A program made the position numbers and the translations under genes. Below, one piece after another: positions 7,017 to 14,662 of a DNA stretch of 26,773 nt (position 1 is the stretch's first letter; each line of letters opens with the position of its first letter). The notes beneath the pieces are model-generated. The model saw nothing but the letters and a program-made list of their open reading frames with translations. It did not search any database and was not told where the DNA came from. Origin of the DNA: CAYRHS01 sp964424125 (GTDB lineage: Bacteria; Actinomycetota; Acidimicrobiia; IMCC26256; JAOSJL01). The stretch spans positions 1 through 26,773 of the forward strand of contig CAYRHS010000019.1 of assembly GCA_964424125.1 (NCBI GenBank), written 5' to 3'.

Positions 7017-7525
7017 GGCTTCAACACCTTCCGGAGATGCTCCAGCCCGCGGCGCAGGTGCGTCGCCGCGGAGGATTTCGAGCAGCCGAGCGCGTCACCG
7101 ATCTCGTCGATCGACCGGTCCTCGTAGAAGCGCAGCACGATCGCGGCCCGCTGGTGGGACGAAAGCGTCGTGAGGGCGTCCGCGAGCTCTTGGGCCCCGA
7201 GCGAAGCGTGCGGCACCGGGTCCGGCCGGTAGCGGCGCTCACGCGCCCGGTGACGGTGGTGACTCTTGCACTCGTTCACGACGGCCCGGCGGACGTACTG
7301 GAGGTGGTCACGGGGCGTGCGCCGCTTCCGCTGGAGGCGGACGAAGACGGCCTGGACCGCGTCCTCGGCTGCTTCCCGGGACCCGGTCACGAGATACGCG
7401 AGCCGCACCATCGAGGGATAGGTGTCCCGGAAGAGCGTCTCGACGTCGATCGGCTCGGGGGCGACGTTCTCCGCGCGCGGGGCCCGCTGCGGGGCGGTCG
7501 TGGATCTGGCGGTCTCGGAATCCAT
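7013..7525 (-). CDS. ECF-family RNA polymerase sigma factor
   Basis: A 170-residue sigma-70 factor with only regions 2 and 4. Region 2 shows TLFRDTYPSMVRLAYLVTG, then AAEDAVQAVFVRL and the DNA-binding stretch LQYVRRAVVNECKSH. Region 4 holds LSSHQRAAIVLRFYEDRS and the helix-turn-helix IDEIGDALGCSKSSAATH. The best start is the ATG at 7525; an in-frame GTG at 7567 would add 14 residues that look nothing like sigma sequence and has no ribosome-binding site. Its 3' end overlaps the membrane partner gene by four bases. The basic linker (HHRHRARERRYRPD) separates the two domains. What it transcribes cannot be told here; autoregulation is common for such pairs. Confidence 0.93.
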   Translation of the reverse strand: MDSETARSTTAPQRAPRAENVAPEPIDVETLFRDTYPSMVRLAYLVTGSREAAEDAVQAVFVRLQRKRRTPRDHLQYVRRAVVNECKSHHRHRARERRYRPDPVPHASLGAQELADALTTLSSHQRAAIVLRFYEDRSIDEIGDALGCSKSSAATHLRRGLEHLRKVLKP

Positions 7526-7588
7526 GCTCACCCGGTCCCACGCTCCACCAGGCTTCCTGTGTGACACGAATCGGCAGATTCTGCGCGG

Positions 7589-7617
7589 TTGTGAGCTCGC
7601 ACGGCTGCCCGTACCCT
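7589..7617 (+). promoter_or_regulatory. Leaderless-type promoter of the acyl-CoA synthetase gene
   Basis: TTGTGA (7589-7594), a 17-base spacer and TACCCT (7612-7617) form a reasonable -35/-10 pair. The ATG of the synthetase begins ten bases after the -10 box and no ribosome-binding site precedes it, so transcription probably starts at or next to the start codon. Just upstream, GAATC-GGCA-GATTC (7568-7581) is a small inverted repeat that could be an operator. Confidence 0.5.
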
Positions 7618-7626
7618 CCCCTGGTC

Positions 7627-9249
7627 ATGGCCGACCGGGAGCTCCGACGTCCTCCGAAGGCCCTGAGGAGGCGCTATCTCGAGGAACGGCTGTGGCGTGA
7701 CGACACGCTCGGGTCGCTCATCGCCGACCGCACCGCCGCCAACGGGGATCTGGCGTTCAGGATCCATTCCGCGAGCAGGCCGTACGAAGGGAACATCGCC
7801 AGCGTGCACGAGCGCGCTCGCAGGCTCGCGACCGGTCTGCGGGGCCTCGGTGTCGGACCGGGGGACGTCGTCGCGTTCCAGCTGCCCAACTGGGTCGAGG
7901 CCGCAGTCACGTTCTTCGGCCTCGCGCATCTCGGCGCGGTGCTGGTCCCGATCGTGCACTTCTACGGGCCGAAGGAGGTCCGATACATCCTCGCCGAGTC
8001 GGACGCCCGGCTCTTGGTGACGGCCGACGCATTCGGGCGGCTCGACTTCCTCGCGGGGCTCGAGTCGATCCGTCCCGACGTGCCCGCGCTCGAGGAGATC
8101 GTCGTGGTGGGCGATCGGGTGCCCGAGGGCGCCCGGCCCTTCGACGCGGTCGCGGCTGCCGATCCGGAGGGAACGCCGCTCGCCTGCGACCCCGACGCGC
8201 CCGCCGTGATCGGGTACACGTCCGGGACCACGGCCGAACCCAAGGGCGTCGTCCACACGCACCGGAGCTTGACCGCCGAGGTCCGCCAGCTCGCCGCGAT
8301 CCAGGCCGCGAGCGATCGCGCCGCGCTCGTGGGGGCGCCCGTCGCGCACGCGATCGGGATGCTGGCCGGCCTCCTGCTCCCGCTCCGCCGCGGTCAGGCC
8401 ATCCACCTCACCGATCTCTGGGATCCCGGCGCGGTCCTCCAGGCGATGGTCGACGACGACCTCACCGCGGGGAGCGGTGCCACGTTCTTCTGCCAGAGCC
8501 TCGTGGATCATCCCGACTTCGGAGAGGCCCATCGGAAGCGCATGCGCTACATCGGTCTGGGCGGTGCGCCGGTCCCCTCCGCCTTCTGCGACCGCCTCAC
8601 CGCGCTCGGGATCTCGGCCGCGCGTTCCTACGGCTCGACCGAGCATCCCTCCACGACCGGCAGCGCCCACGACGAGCACGGAGGCCAGCGCTGCCACACC
8701 GACGGACGTCCGCTCGGCGGCGTCGAGGTGCGGATCGTGGATGCAGCCGGCGCCGACGTCTCGACCGGCGATCCCGGGGAGGTCTGGAGTCGTGGCCCCG
8801 ACCTCTTCGCCGGCTACACGGACCCCGCGCTCGACGAGACGGCCTTCGCCGATGACGGTTGGTATCGCACCGGGGACGTGGGGGTGCTCGACGAGCACGG
8901 AGCGCTCACGATCACAGACCGATTGAAGGACGTCATCATCCGCGGGGGCGAGAACGTGTCCGCCACCGAGGTCGAGGGCCTCGTGCTGCGGATGCCCGGC
9001 GTCGCCGAGGTCGCCCTCGTCGCAGCACCCGATCCCCGCCTGGGCGAGCACGGCTGCGCGTTCCTCCGTCCGGCGGCGGGCGCCGTCCCGCCTTCCCTCG
9101 ACGAGATCCGTGCCCATCTGCAGGCCGTCGGGCTCGCGCGACAGAAGTGGCCCGAGGACCTCCGGGTGGTCGACGACCTCCCCCGCACCCCGACCGGCAA
9201 AGTGCGCAAGCACGAGCTGCGTGCTCACCTCCGGGCCGGGACGAGCTAG
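7627..9249 (+). CDS. Acyl-CoA synthetase (AMP-dependent CoA ligase, FadD/cyclohexanecarboxylate-CoA ligase-like)
   Basis: A 540-residue member of the ANL superfamily that activates a carboxylic acid with ATP and CoA through an acyl-adenylate. Motifs run in order: the P-loop YTSGTTAEPKG (about residues 196-206), RSYGSTEHP, YRTGDVG, the hinge region RLKDVIIRGGENVSATEVE, and the C-terminal lysine of PTGKVRKHEL (Lys525). All catalytic elements are present. The ATG at 7627 is chosen because upstream codons read as non-protein sequence and a promoter sits directly before it. The GH15 gene follows after 37 bases. The substrate is unclear; motif style is closer to cyclohexanecarboxylate- or medium-chain-type ligases than to long-chain FadD enzymes. 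It could feed the acyl-CoA enzymes found across the window. Confidence 0.92.
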   Translation: MADRELRRPPKALRRRYLEERLWRDDTLGSLIADRTAANGDLAFRIHSASRPYEGNIASVHERARRLATGLRGLGVGPGDVVAFQLPNWVEAAVTFFGLAHLGAVLVPIVHFYGPKEVRYILAESDARLLVTADAFGRLDFLAGLESIRPDVPALEEIVVVGDRVPEGARPFDAVAAADPEGTPLACDPDAPAVIGYTSGTTAEPKGVVHTHRSLTAEVRQLAAIQAASDRAALVGAPVAHAIGMLAGLLLPLRRGQAIHLTDLWDPGAVLQAMVDDDLTAGSGATFFCQSLVDHPDFGEAHRKRMRYIGLGGAPVPSAFCDRLTALGISAARSYGSTEHPSTTGSAHDEHGGQRCHTDGRPLGGVEVRIVDAAGADVSTGDPGEVWSRGPDLFAGYTDPALDETAFADDGWYRTGDVGVLDEHGALTITDRLKDVIIRGGENVSATEVEGLVLRMPGVAEVALVAAPDPRLGEHGCAFLRPAAGAVPPSLDEIRAHLQAVGLARQKWPEDLRVVDDLPRTPTGKVRKHELRAHLRAGTS

Positions 9250-9286
9250 AAATCACGACGGCAACGTCCGACTGGAGGTCGCAACA

Positions 9287-11167
9287 GTGAGCGACGACTA
9301 CCCGGCGATCGGCGATTACGGCTTCATCAGCGACTGCCACTCGCTCGCGTTGATCGGCCGCGACGCGTCGATCGAATGGGCGTGCTTCCACCGTTTCGAC
9401 GGGGGCCCGGTCTTCGCGCGCATCCTCGACCGCGAGCTCGGCGGCTTCTTCCGGATCGCCCCGGCCGGCCCCTTCGAGGCGAGCCACCGGTACATCGGTG
9501 ACACCAACGTCCTCGAGACCACGTTCACGACCGCGACAGGCATCGTGACCGTCACCGACTGCCTCCCGGCCCACGAGGACCCGGATCGCCCCCGCCGCGT
9601 CTCCCGGCGGGCTCCCTCACACCTGCTGGTGCGCGTCGTGCAGGGAATCGAGGGCTCGGTCGAGATGGCGCTGGAGTTCTCACCTCGCTTCGACTACGGC
9701 ATGACGACGCCGTACCTGCGACTCGTGGAGGAGGACCTCGCGCTCGTCACGGGCGGAGCCGACGCGCTCCTCCTCCAGAGCGACGTCGGCCCGCTCGAGC
9801 GCGACCTCCGGGGCGGTGCGACCGCACAGGTCACGGTGTCGGCCGGCGACGAGGCCTACGTCGCGCTCACGTGGGCGGAGTCGGCGGAGCTGGAGGTGAC
9901 CCGGCTGAGTCACAACGACCTCCGATCGCGTGTCGACGAGACCGTGGGGTTCTGGACCCAGTGGTCCTCCCGCTGCACGTACGAAGGTCCGTACCGAGAC
10001 GCGGTCCTGCGGTCGGCACTCGTCCTGAAGGGGCTGACCTACTCCGCGACCGGAGCGGTCATCGCCGCCGCCACGACGTCCCTTCCCGAGGAGATCGGCG
10101 GCGTCCGGAACTGGGACTACCGCTACGCCTGGCTCCGTGACTCGGTGGGCCTGTTGGTCAACCTCGCCCGGGTCGGGTACCTGGAGGAGGCCGAGGACTT
10201 CGCGGACTGGATGATGCGCACGACGGCGGGACGAGCCGACGAGCTCCAGATCATGTACGGGATCGGAGGCGAGCGGCTCCTGCACGAGTTCGACCTGGAC
10301 CACCTCGACGGCTACCGGGGGTCGAAGCCGGTCCGGGTCGGCAACGGGGCCTGGGACCAGTTCCAGCTCGACACCTACGGCGAGATCATCGCCGCCGCCT
10401 GGTACCTCGCCGTCGAGCGCATGGCCCGCCAGCGCGAACGCGAACGACAACCGATCATGGTCGACTTCGCCCGCGACGTCGTTCTCGCGGTCGTCGAGAA
10501 GTGGCAGGAGCCCGACGAGGGCATCTGGGAGGTCCGTGGAGAGCGGCAACACTTCACGTTCTCGAAGCTCATGGCGTGGGTCGCGCTCGAGCGGGGGATC
10601 CAGCTGGCCGACATCATCGTCCACCCCGACCTCGCACAGCTCGAGGATCTTGCCCACGTTCGTGACCAGATCCGGAAGCGGATCGAGGAGGAGGCGGTCG
10701 ACCCCGAGACCGGGTCCTTCACCCAGGCCTTCGGGTCGAGGAACCTCGACGCCTCGACGCTCCAGATCCCGATGCAGGGGTTCGTGCCCTTCGACGACCC
10801 GCGCGTACTCGCCACGATCGACCGAATCGACTCCGAGCTGTCGAACAACGGGATGGTGTACCGCTACCTCGACGAGGGTGACGGGCTCCCCGGCGGTGAG
10901 GGCACGTTCGTGATCTGCACGCTGTGGCTCGTGGTCGCGATGGCGCTGAGCGGACAGGTCGAGCGGGCCGAGGAGCGGTTCGGTCAGGTGTTGAGCCACG
11001 CCAGCGACCTCGGGCTGCTCGCAGAGGAGATCGATCCCGACACGGGCGAGCAGCTCGGCAACTTCCCCCAGGCGTTCAGCCACATGGGCGTGATTGCGGC
11101 GGCGCTGGCGATCGAAGAGGCCCGGTCTATGGATCCTTCGGGAGACCGAGGACCCGCTCCCCGATGA
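9287..11167 (+). CDS. Glycoside hydrolase family 15 protein (glucoamylase/trehalase-like)
   Basis: A 626-residue GH15 protein. The N-terminal beta-sandwich begins IGDYGFISDCHSLALIGRDASIEW, and the (alpha/alpha)6 barrel carries RNWDYRYAWLRD (from residue 274), QLDTYGEII, and the general acid Glu415 in DEGIWEVRG followed by HFTFSKLMAW. The second catalytic glutamate is in AEEIDPDTG (580/581), just before FPQAFSHMG. This architecture fits actinobacterial trehalases and glucoamylase-like enzymes; which sugar is cut cannot be decided. No signal peptide is seen, so it is probably cytoplasmic. GTG at 9287 has GGAGG eight bases before it. The last 41 bases overlap the convergent acyl-CoA dehydrogenase gene. 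Confidence 0.93.
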   Translation: MSDDYPAIGDYGFISDCHSLALIGRDASIEWACFHRFDGGPVFARILDRELGGFFRIAPAGPFEASHRYIGDTNVLETTFTTATGIVTVTDCLPAHEDPDRPRRVSRRAPSHLLVRVVQGIEGSVEMALEFSPRFDYGMTTPYLRLVEEDLALVTGGADALLLQSDVGPLERDLRGGATAQVTVSAGDEAYVALTWAESAELEVTRLSHNDLRSRVDETVGFWTQWSSRCTYEGPYRDAVLRSALVLKGLTYSATGAVIAAATTSLPEEIGGVRNWDYRYAWLRDSVGLLVNLARVGYLEEAEDFADWMMRTTAGRADELQIMYGIGGERLLHEFDLDHLDGYRGSKPVRVGNGAWDQFQLDTYGEIIAAAWYLAVERMARQRERERQPIMVDFARDVVLAVVEKWQEPDEGIWEVRGERQHFTFSKLMAWVALERGIQLADIIVHPDLAQLEDLAHVRDQIRKRIEEEAVDPETGSFTQAFGSRNLDASTLQIPMQGFVPFDDPRVLATIDRIDSELSNNGMVYRYLDEGDGLPGGEGTFVICTLWLVVAMALSGQVERAEERFGQVLSHASDLGLLAEEIDPDTGEQLGNFPQAFSHMGVIAAALAIEEARSMDPSGDRGPAPR

Positions 11168-13319
11168 TGTTGCGCTGTACCTCGCTCGTGCCACCGGCGA
11201 TCGTGAGCTGACGATTGAAGAGGAACTGGCGCGACCAGTCCCCGGGCACACCGGCCGCGACCGTCCCGTCCGGCCCGAGCAACGCGAGCCCGACCTCCTG
11301 GACGTCCTGATCGTGCTGGACCGACAGGAGCTTGCGCACCGCGGCTTCCGAGGCCCCGGGGTCGGCGCCTCGCAGCGCGCTGAGCGTGAGACGGAACCCG
11401 AGGCAGGCGAGCGCGTGACTCTCCGCCGCGAGACGGCCCACGCGTTCGAGCACCAGATCGTCGTCGGCGAGGTCACGCTCGTCGAGCAGCTTCACGATCC
11501 CGCGCACCCCCCGACCGACCGTTCCCCCGCTCCCCATGAAGACGCGCTCGTTGGCGAGCGTGGTGCGGGCGACCCGCCAGCCGTCGTTCTCCTCGCCGAC
11601 GAGACAGTCGGCGGGCACAAAGCAGCCGTCGAAGAACACCTCGTTGAACATGGCGTTCCCCGTCAGCTCGCGGAGCGGGCGGATGTCGATCCCCTCCGAG
11701 CGCATGTCCACCATGAAGCACGAGATGCCCTCGTGCTTGGGTGCATCGGGATCGGTGCGGGCGAGGCAGATCCCCCAGTCGGCCCGTTGGGCCAGTGACG
11801 TCCACACCTTCTGACCGTTGAGCCGCCAGCCGTCGCCGTCTCGCTCTGCCTTCGTGGCCAGACCCGCGAGGTCGGAGCCTGCGCCCGGCTCGGAGAAGAG
11901 CTGGCACCACTCGACCTCGCCGCGCAGTGTGGGCATGATCCAGCGCTCCTGCTGCTCGACCGACCCGTAGACGATCAGCGTCGGCAGCGCCCACGCGGCG
12001 ATCGAGATCGTGGGCCGCCGTACTTTGGCCCGGCGGAACTCCTCCTGGATCACGAGCTGTTCGACCGCGTCGGCGTCGCGGCCCCATGGCTCGGGCCAGC
12101 TCGGGGTGAGGTAGCCCGCGTCGGCCATCCGGACACGAGCGGCGGCGGCGTCGAGCCCGTCGAGCTCAGAGAGGAAGGCTCGAACCTCGGCGCGATGCTG
12201 CTCGGCTTCCGGTGGCAGGTCGACGTCCAGCCCCCGGCGGGCGCCGTCGCGCACGAGGCGGGCGACGCGTGTCCGCCACCGGTCGGTGGACCCGACGAGC
12301 TGGCGCAGCGCCGTCGCCCGTCGAAGGTAGAGGTGCGCATCGTGCTCCCAGGTGAACCCGATCCCGCCGTGGATCTGGATGCAGTCCTTGGCGTTGTCGA
12401 CCGCGGCGTCGAACGCCAGCGCCGCCGCCGCAGCCGCCGTGAGGGATCGTTGCTCGGGACTGGCGGCCTCGTCGTCCAACGCTCGCGCCGCGTCCCAGGT
12501 GGCGGCACGCGCGAGCTCGAGACGGGCGAGCATGTCAGCGCAGCGGTGCTTCACACCCTGGAACTGTCCGATCGGCCGACCGAACTGCCGGCGTTCCTTC
12601 GCGTACGTGGCGGCCGCGTCGACGCACCACTGCGCCACACCGATTGCCTCGGACGCGAGCAACACCGCCGAGACGTCGCGCGCGCGCTCACTCCCGAGCG
12701 CCTCCAGGCGACGCTCCGGCGACACGATCGCACCGTCGACGGTGACGGTCGCGACCCGTCGGGTCGGGTCGAGACTCGGCTGCTCCTCCGTCGCGAAATC
12801 GGCCCCCTCGAGCACGCACCAGGTCTCCGCTCCCTCGACGTCCACCGGCGCAACCAGTACACCCGCGAGGTGTGCCGACGGCACCGCCGCAGCCGCGCCC
12901 GAGACCACGAGACCTCGGTCCTCCTGGACGCCGGTCAGCTCGCTCTGGAACGCGACCGCGCCCGCGAGCTCTCCGGCGACGAGCGCGGGAAGCAGGGCCT
13001 TGGCCGTCGCCTCGTTCCCGCCCTGATCGATCAGGGTCGTCGCCAGCACCGTCGGGAGGAAGGCTCCCGGTGCCATGGCGCGACCCAGCTCCTCCAGCAC
13101 CACCGCCAGCTCCCCGACCCCGGCGCCGGTCCCCCCATGGTCCTCGTCGACGTGGAGACCGAGCCACCCGAGCTCGGCGAGGGAGCCCCAGAACGGGGCC
13201 GGGACCTCGGTCTCCGCCTCGAGCGCCGCTCGCGGGAGGGCAGGCGGGCATTGGGAGTCGACCCACCGCCGGGCGACCCGATGCAGCTCCTCGTGATCCT
13301 CGGTGACACCGATGGGCAT
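11127..13319 (-). CDS. Fused double-domain acyl-CoA dehydrogenase (FadE34/FadE6-like)
   Basis: A 730-residue protein made of two complete acyl-CoA dehydrogenase domains in tandem (about 1-365 and 370-730); ordinary family members have about 380 residues. The first half has YAKERRQFGRPIGQFQ and IHGGIGFTWEHDAHLYLRRA. The second has FSEPGAGSDLAG, the substrate strand GWRLNGQKVWTS and GGTSEVQRNIIGERVLG. In the second half the position of the catalytic glutamate of MCAD-type enzymes (EGTSE) is glycine, and each half may supply different parts of the active site, as in the heteromeric ChsE enzymes of steroid breakdown. FadE34 of Mycobacterium, with the same fused plan, oxidises steroid side-chain CoA esters. 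ATG at 13319 has GAGGAG about 11 bases upstream, and a palindrome lies 51 bp upstream. A bulky branched acyl-CoA substrate is inferred. Confidence 0.92.
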   Translation of the reverse strand: MPIGVTEDHEELHRVARRWVDSQCPPALPRAALEAETEVPAPFWGSLAELGWLGLHVDEDHGGTGAGVGELAVVLEELGRAMAPGAFLPTVLATTLIDQGGNEATAKALLPALVAGELAGAVAFQSELTGVQEDRGLVVSGAAAAVPSAHLAGVLVAPVDVEGAETWCVLEGADFATEEQPSLDPTRRVATVTVDGAIVSPERRLEALGSERARDVSAVLLASEAIGVAQWCVDAAATYAKERRQFGRPIGQFQGVKHRCADMLARLELARAATWDAARALDDEAASPEQRSLTAAAAAALAFDAAVDNAKDCIQIHGGIGFTWEHDAHLYLRRATALRQLVGSTDRWRTRVARLVRDGARRGLDVDLPPEAEQHRAEVRAFLSELDGLDAAAARVRMADAGYLTPSWPEPWGRDADAVEQLVIQEEFRRAKVRRPTISIAAWALPTLIVYGSVEQQERWIMPTLRGEVEWCQLFSEPGAGSDLAGLATKAERDGDGWRLNGQKVWTSLAQRADWGICLARTDPDAPKHEGISCFMVDMRSEGIDIRPLRELTGNAMFNEVFFDGCFVPADCLVGEENDGWRVARTTLANERVFMGSGGTVGRGVRGIVKLLDERDLADDDLVLERVGRLAAESHALACLGFRLTLSALRGADPGASEAAVRKLLSVQHDQDVQEVGLALLGPDGTVAAGVPGDWSRQFLFNRQLTIAGGTSEVQRNIIGERVLGLPKDP

Positions 13320-13368
13320 GAAGGGCGGAGCTCCTCGGAAGGGACGGGTCGGTCATGATCCCACGCCG

Positions 13369-13384
13369 CTGACGGGGGCGTCAG
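13369..13384. promoter_or_regulatory. Palindrome CTGACG-GGGG-CGTCAG in front of the fused acyl-CoA dehydrogenase
   Basis: A perfect inverted repeat with 6-base arms and a 4-base centre in the 100-base divergent gap. Its TGAC-N6-GTCA frame is the same length as the two TGACAC-N2-GTGTCA sites, and its proximal edge is 51 bp upstream of the dehydrogenase start. On the minus strand CTGACG can serve as a -35 box with GATCAT 18 bases downstream. The inner bases differ from the other two sites, so it may be a weaker site for the same regulator or a site for another one. Confidence 0.5.
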
Positions 13385-13419
13385 GTTCTGGTCGGACCGG
13401 TCTCAAGTCCGCCCCGACG

Positions 13420-14373
13420 ATGCCGATCGCGCGCGGCATGAGGCGCATTCGTGACCGGCGGTCGCTCCGGACGGCGGTGTGGACGCTGCTCCTCGGCGCC
13501 GGCTTCCTCGTCGTCGCCGCGCCAGTCGTCGGGAACCCGCCGGATGCGGTGGACGACACCGCGACCACGAGCGCCGGCTCCCCGGTGGTGATCGACGTGC
13601 TCGCCAACGACTCTCCTGGCTACGCGGGCCCGCTCGATCCCTCGTCGGTGTCCGTGACCAGCGGGCCCGCGCACGGCGGCACGTCGGTGAACGCCACCAC
13701 CGGCGCCGTCACCTACACGCCGGCCGCCGGCTTCAGCGGCCCCGACTCCTTCGACTACCAAGTGTGCGAAGCCCTCGAAACCGGGAGCGTGGGGGCCCAG
13801 GCGTGCGCGAGCGCAACTGTGAGCGTGGCGGTGAACGGCGCGGCGGCACCGGCGCCGCCTGTTCCCCCGTCCGCGGGGAACGACTTCGCTCAGACGCCGA
13901 TGGGGACACCGATCGCGCTCAACGTGCTCGGGAACGACAGCGACTCCGACGGAACGCTCCAGCCGGGCAGCGTGCACGTCGTGTCGCCACCGGCACACGG
14001 CACGACCTCCGTCGACCCCTCGACTGGCGTCATCACGTACACGCCGTCGTTCCTGTTCGTCGGGATCGATACGTTCACCTACCAGGTGTGCGACGACCAG
14101 AGTGAGTGCACGAGCGCCACGGCATCGGTGGAGGTGGCCGCGACCGCGACCGACGACACGGGCAACGGTGGAGGTGGCACCGCCGCTGCGCCCGCGCCCT
14201 CGAACCCCACCGGGGCCTCGGCCGGTTCGAATGCGGGAACCGACCCCGGCCGCTCCGATCCCCTGCCGACCACCGGATCCACCACCGGTCCGCTCGCGCT
14301 GGTCGGACTGTTGCTCGTCGCCGCAGGCCTGGCCTGCCGCCGCGCGGCAGCCGCGCTGAGCCCGACTCGCTAG
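13420..14373 (+). CDS. LPXTG-anchored surface protein with two cadherin/Ig-like repeats
   Basis: About 317 residues. A basic N-terminus followed by a hydrophobic stretch (TAVWTLLLGAGFLVVAAPVV) is a signal peptide. Two repeats follow, each opening with a DxA/NDFA strand, LDVLANDS or LNVLGNDS, then a GxxSVDPSTG-VITYTP pattern and FTYQVC; these are the Ig-like folds common in bacterial adhesins. Each repeat has a cysteine pair after YQVC, probably a disulphide. A Pro/Gly/Ser-rich spacer leads to LPTTG (residues 282-286), a hydrophobic helix and a tail with two arginines, the sortase sorting signal. The start is uncertain: ATG 13420 or ATG 13438, neither with a good ribosome-binding site. No sortase is in the window. 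The gene ends two bases before the convergent ferredoxin gene. Confidence 0.85.
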   Translation: MPIARGMRRIRDRRSLRTAVWTLLLGAGFLVVAAPVVGNPPDAVDDTATTSAGSPVVIDVLANDSPGYAGPLDPSSVSVTSGPAHGGTSVNATTGAVTYTPAAGFSGPDSFDYQVCEALETGSVGAQACASATVSVAVNGAAAPAPPVPPSAGNDFAQTPMGTPIALNVLGNDSDSDGTLQPGSVHVVSPPAHGTTSVDPSTGVITYTPSFLFVGIDTFTYQVCDDQSECTSATASVEVAATATDDTGNGGGGTAAAPAPSNPTGASAGSNAGTDPGRSDPLPTTGSTTGPLALVGLLLVAAGLACRRAAAALSPTR

Positions 14374-14375
14374 CG

Positions 14376-14585
14376 TCAGCCGAGCTTCTGGCCGTCCTTG
14401 AACACCGAGATCGCCTGCGTCGGGCAGCCCTGTGCGGCGAGGATGATCTTGTCCTCGGGTGCCGCTTCGACATCGACGACCACCGAGATCCCGTCGTCGT
14501 CGAGATCGAAGACCCCGGGAGCCCAGAACGAACAGTTCCCCGAGCCCATGCACGCCTCGCGGTCGATCTTGATCTCGAGTGCCAC
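14376..14585 (-). CDS. 3Fe-4S ferredoxin (P450-type)
   Basis: A 69-residue ferredoxin of the small actinobacterial 3Fe-4S type that carries electrons to cytochromes P450 or other oxygenases. Cysteines 12, 18 and 54 (CMGSGNC and GCPTQAI) match the CxxxxxC...CP pattern; the fourth cysteine of a 4Fe-4S cluster is missing. The central variable residue of the first motif is serine. The start is GTG 14585 with GGGGAG about 7 bases upstream; longer starts have no support. It diverges from an amidohydrolase across a 77-base gap that contains a TGACAC half-site at 14620-14625. No P450 or ferredoxin reductase is present nearby, so its partner must be encoded elsewhere. Confidence 0.92.
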   Translation of the reverse strand: MALEIKIDREACMGSGNCSFWAPGVFDLDDDGISVVVDVEAAPEDKIILAAQGCPTQAISVFKDGQKLG

Positions 14586-14662
14586 GCTTCGCTCCCCGTC
14601 CGTCGTTCCCCGATCATCGTGACACACGACCAAGTGGACACACCCGCCGACGCGGGGTAACC

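Noticed and set aside
5163..7127. Plus-strand open frame opposite MaoC, the membrane protein and the sigma factor (about 654 codons)
   Set aside because: It crosses several real genes and a promoter region and has no recognisable motif; it is an antisense shadow.
7568..7581. GAATC-GGCA-GATTC as a terminator of a gene upstream
   Set aside because: No gene ends there; both neighbours start from this gap. A small operator is more plausible, but the repeat is too short to claim as a separate feature.
7528..9228. Minus-strand open frame opposite the acyl-CoA synthetase (about 566 codons)
   Set aside because: No domain pattern, while the plus strand has every ANL-family motif.
9680..11476. Minus-strand open frame opposite the GH15 gene (about 598 codons)
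   Set aside because: Antisense composition only; GH15 catalytic motifs lie on the plus strand.
14620..14633. Possible full TGACAC-N2-GTGTCA operator before the ferredoxin
   Set aside because: Only the left half matches; the right half (GACCAA) does not, so it is listed only as a half-site.
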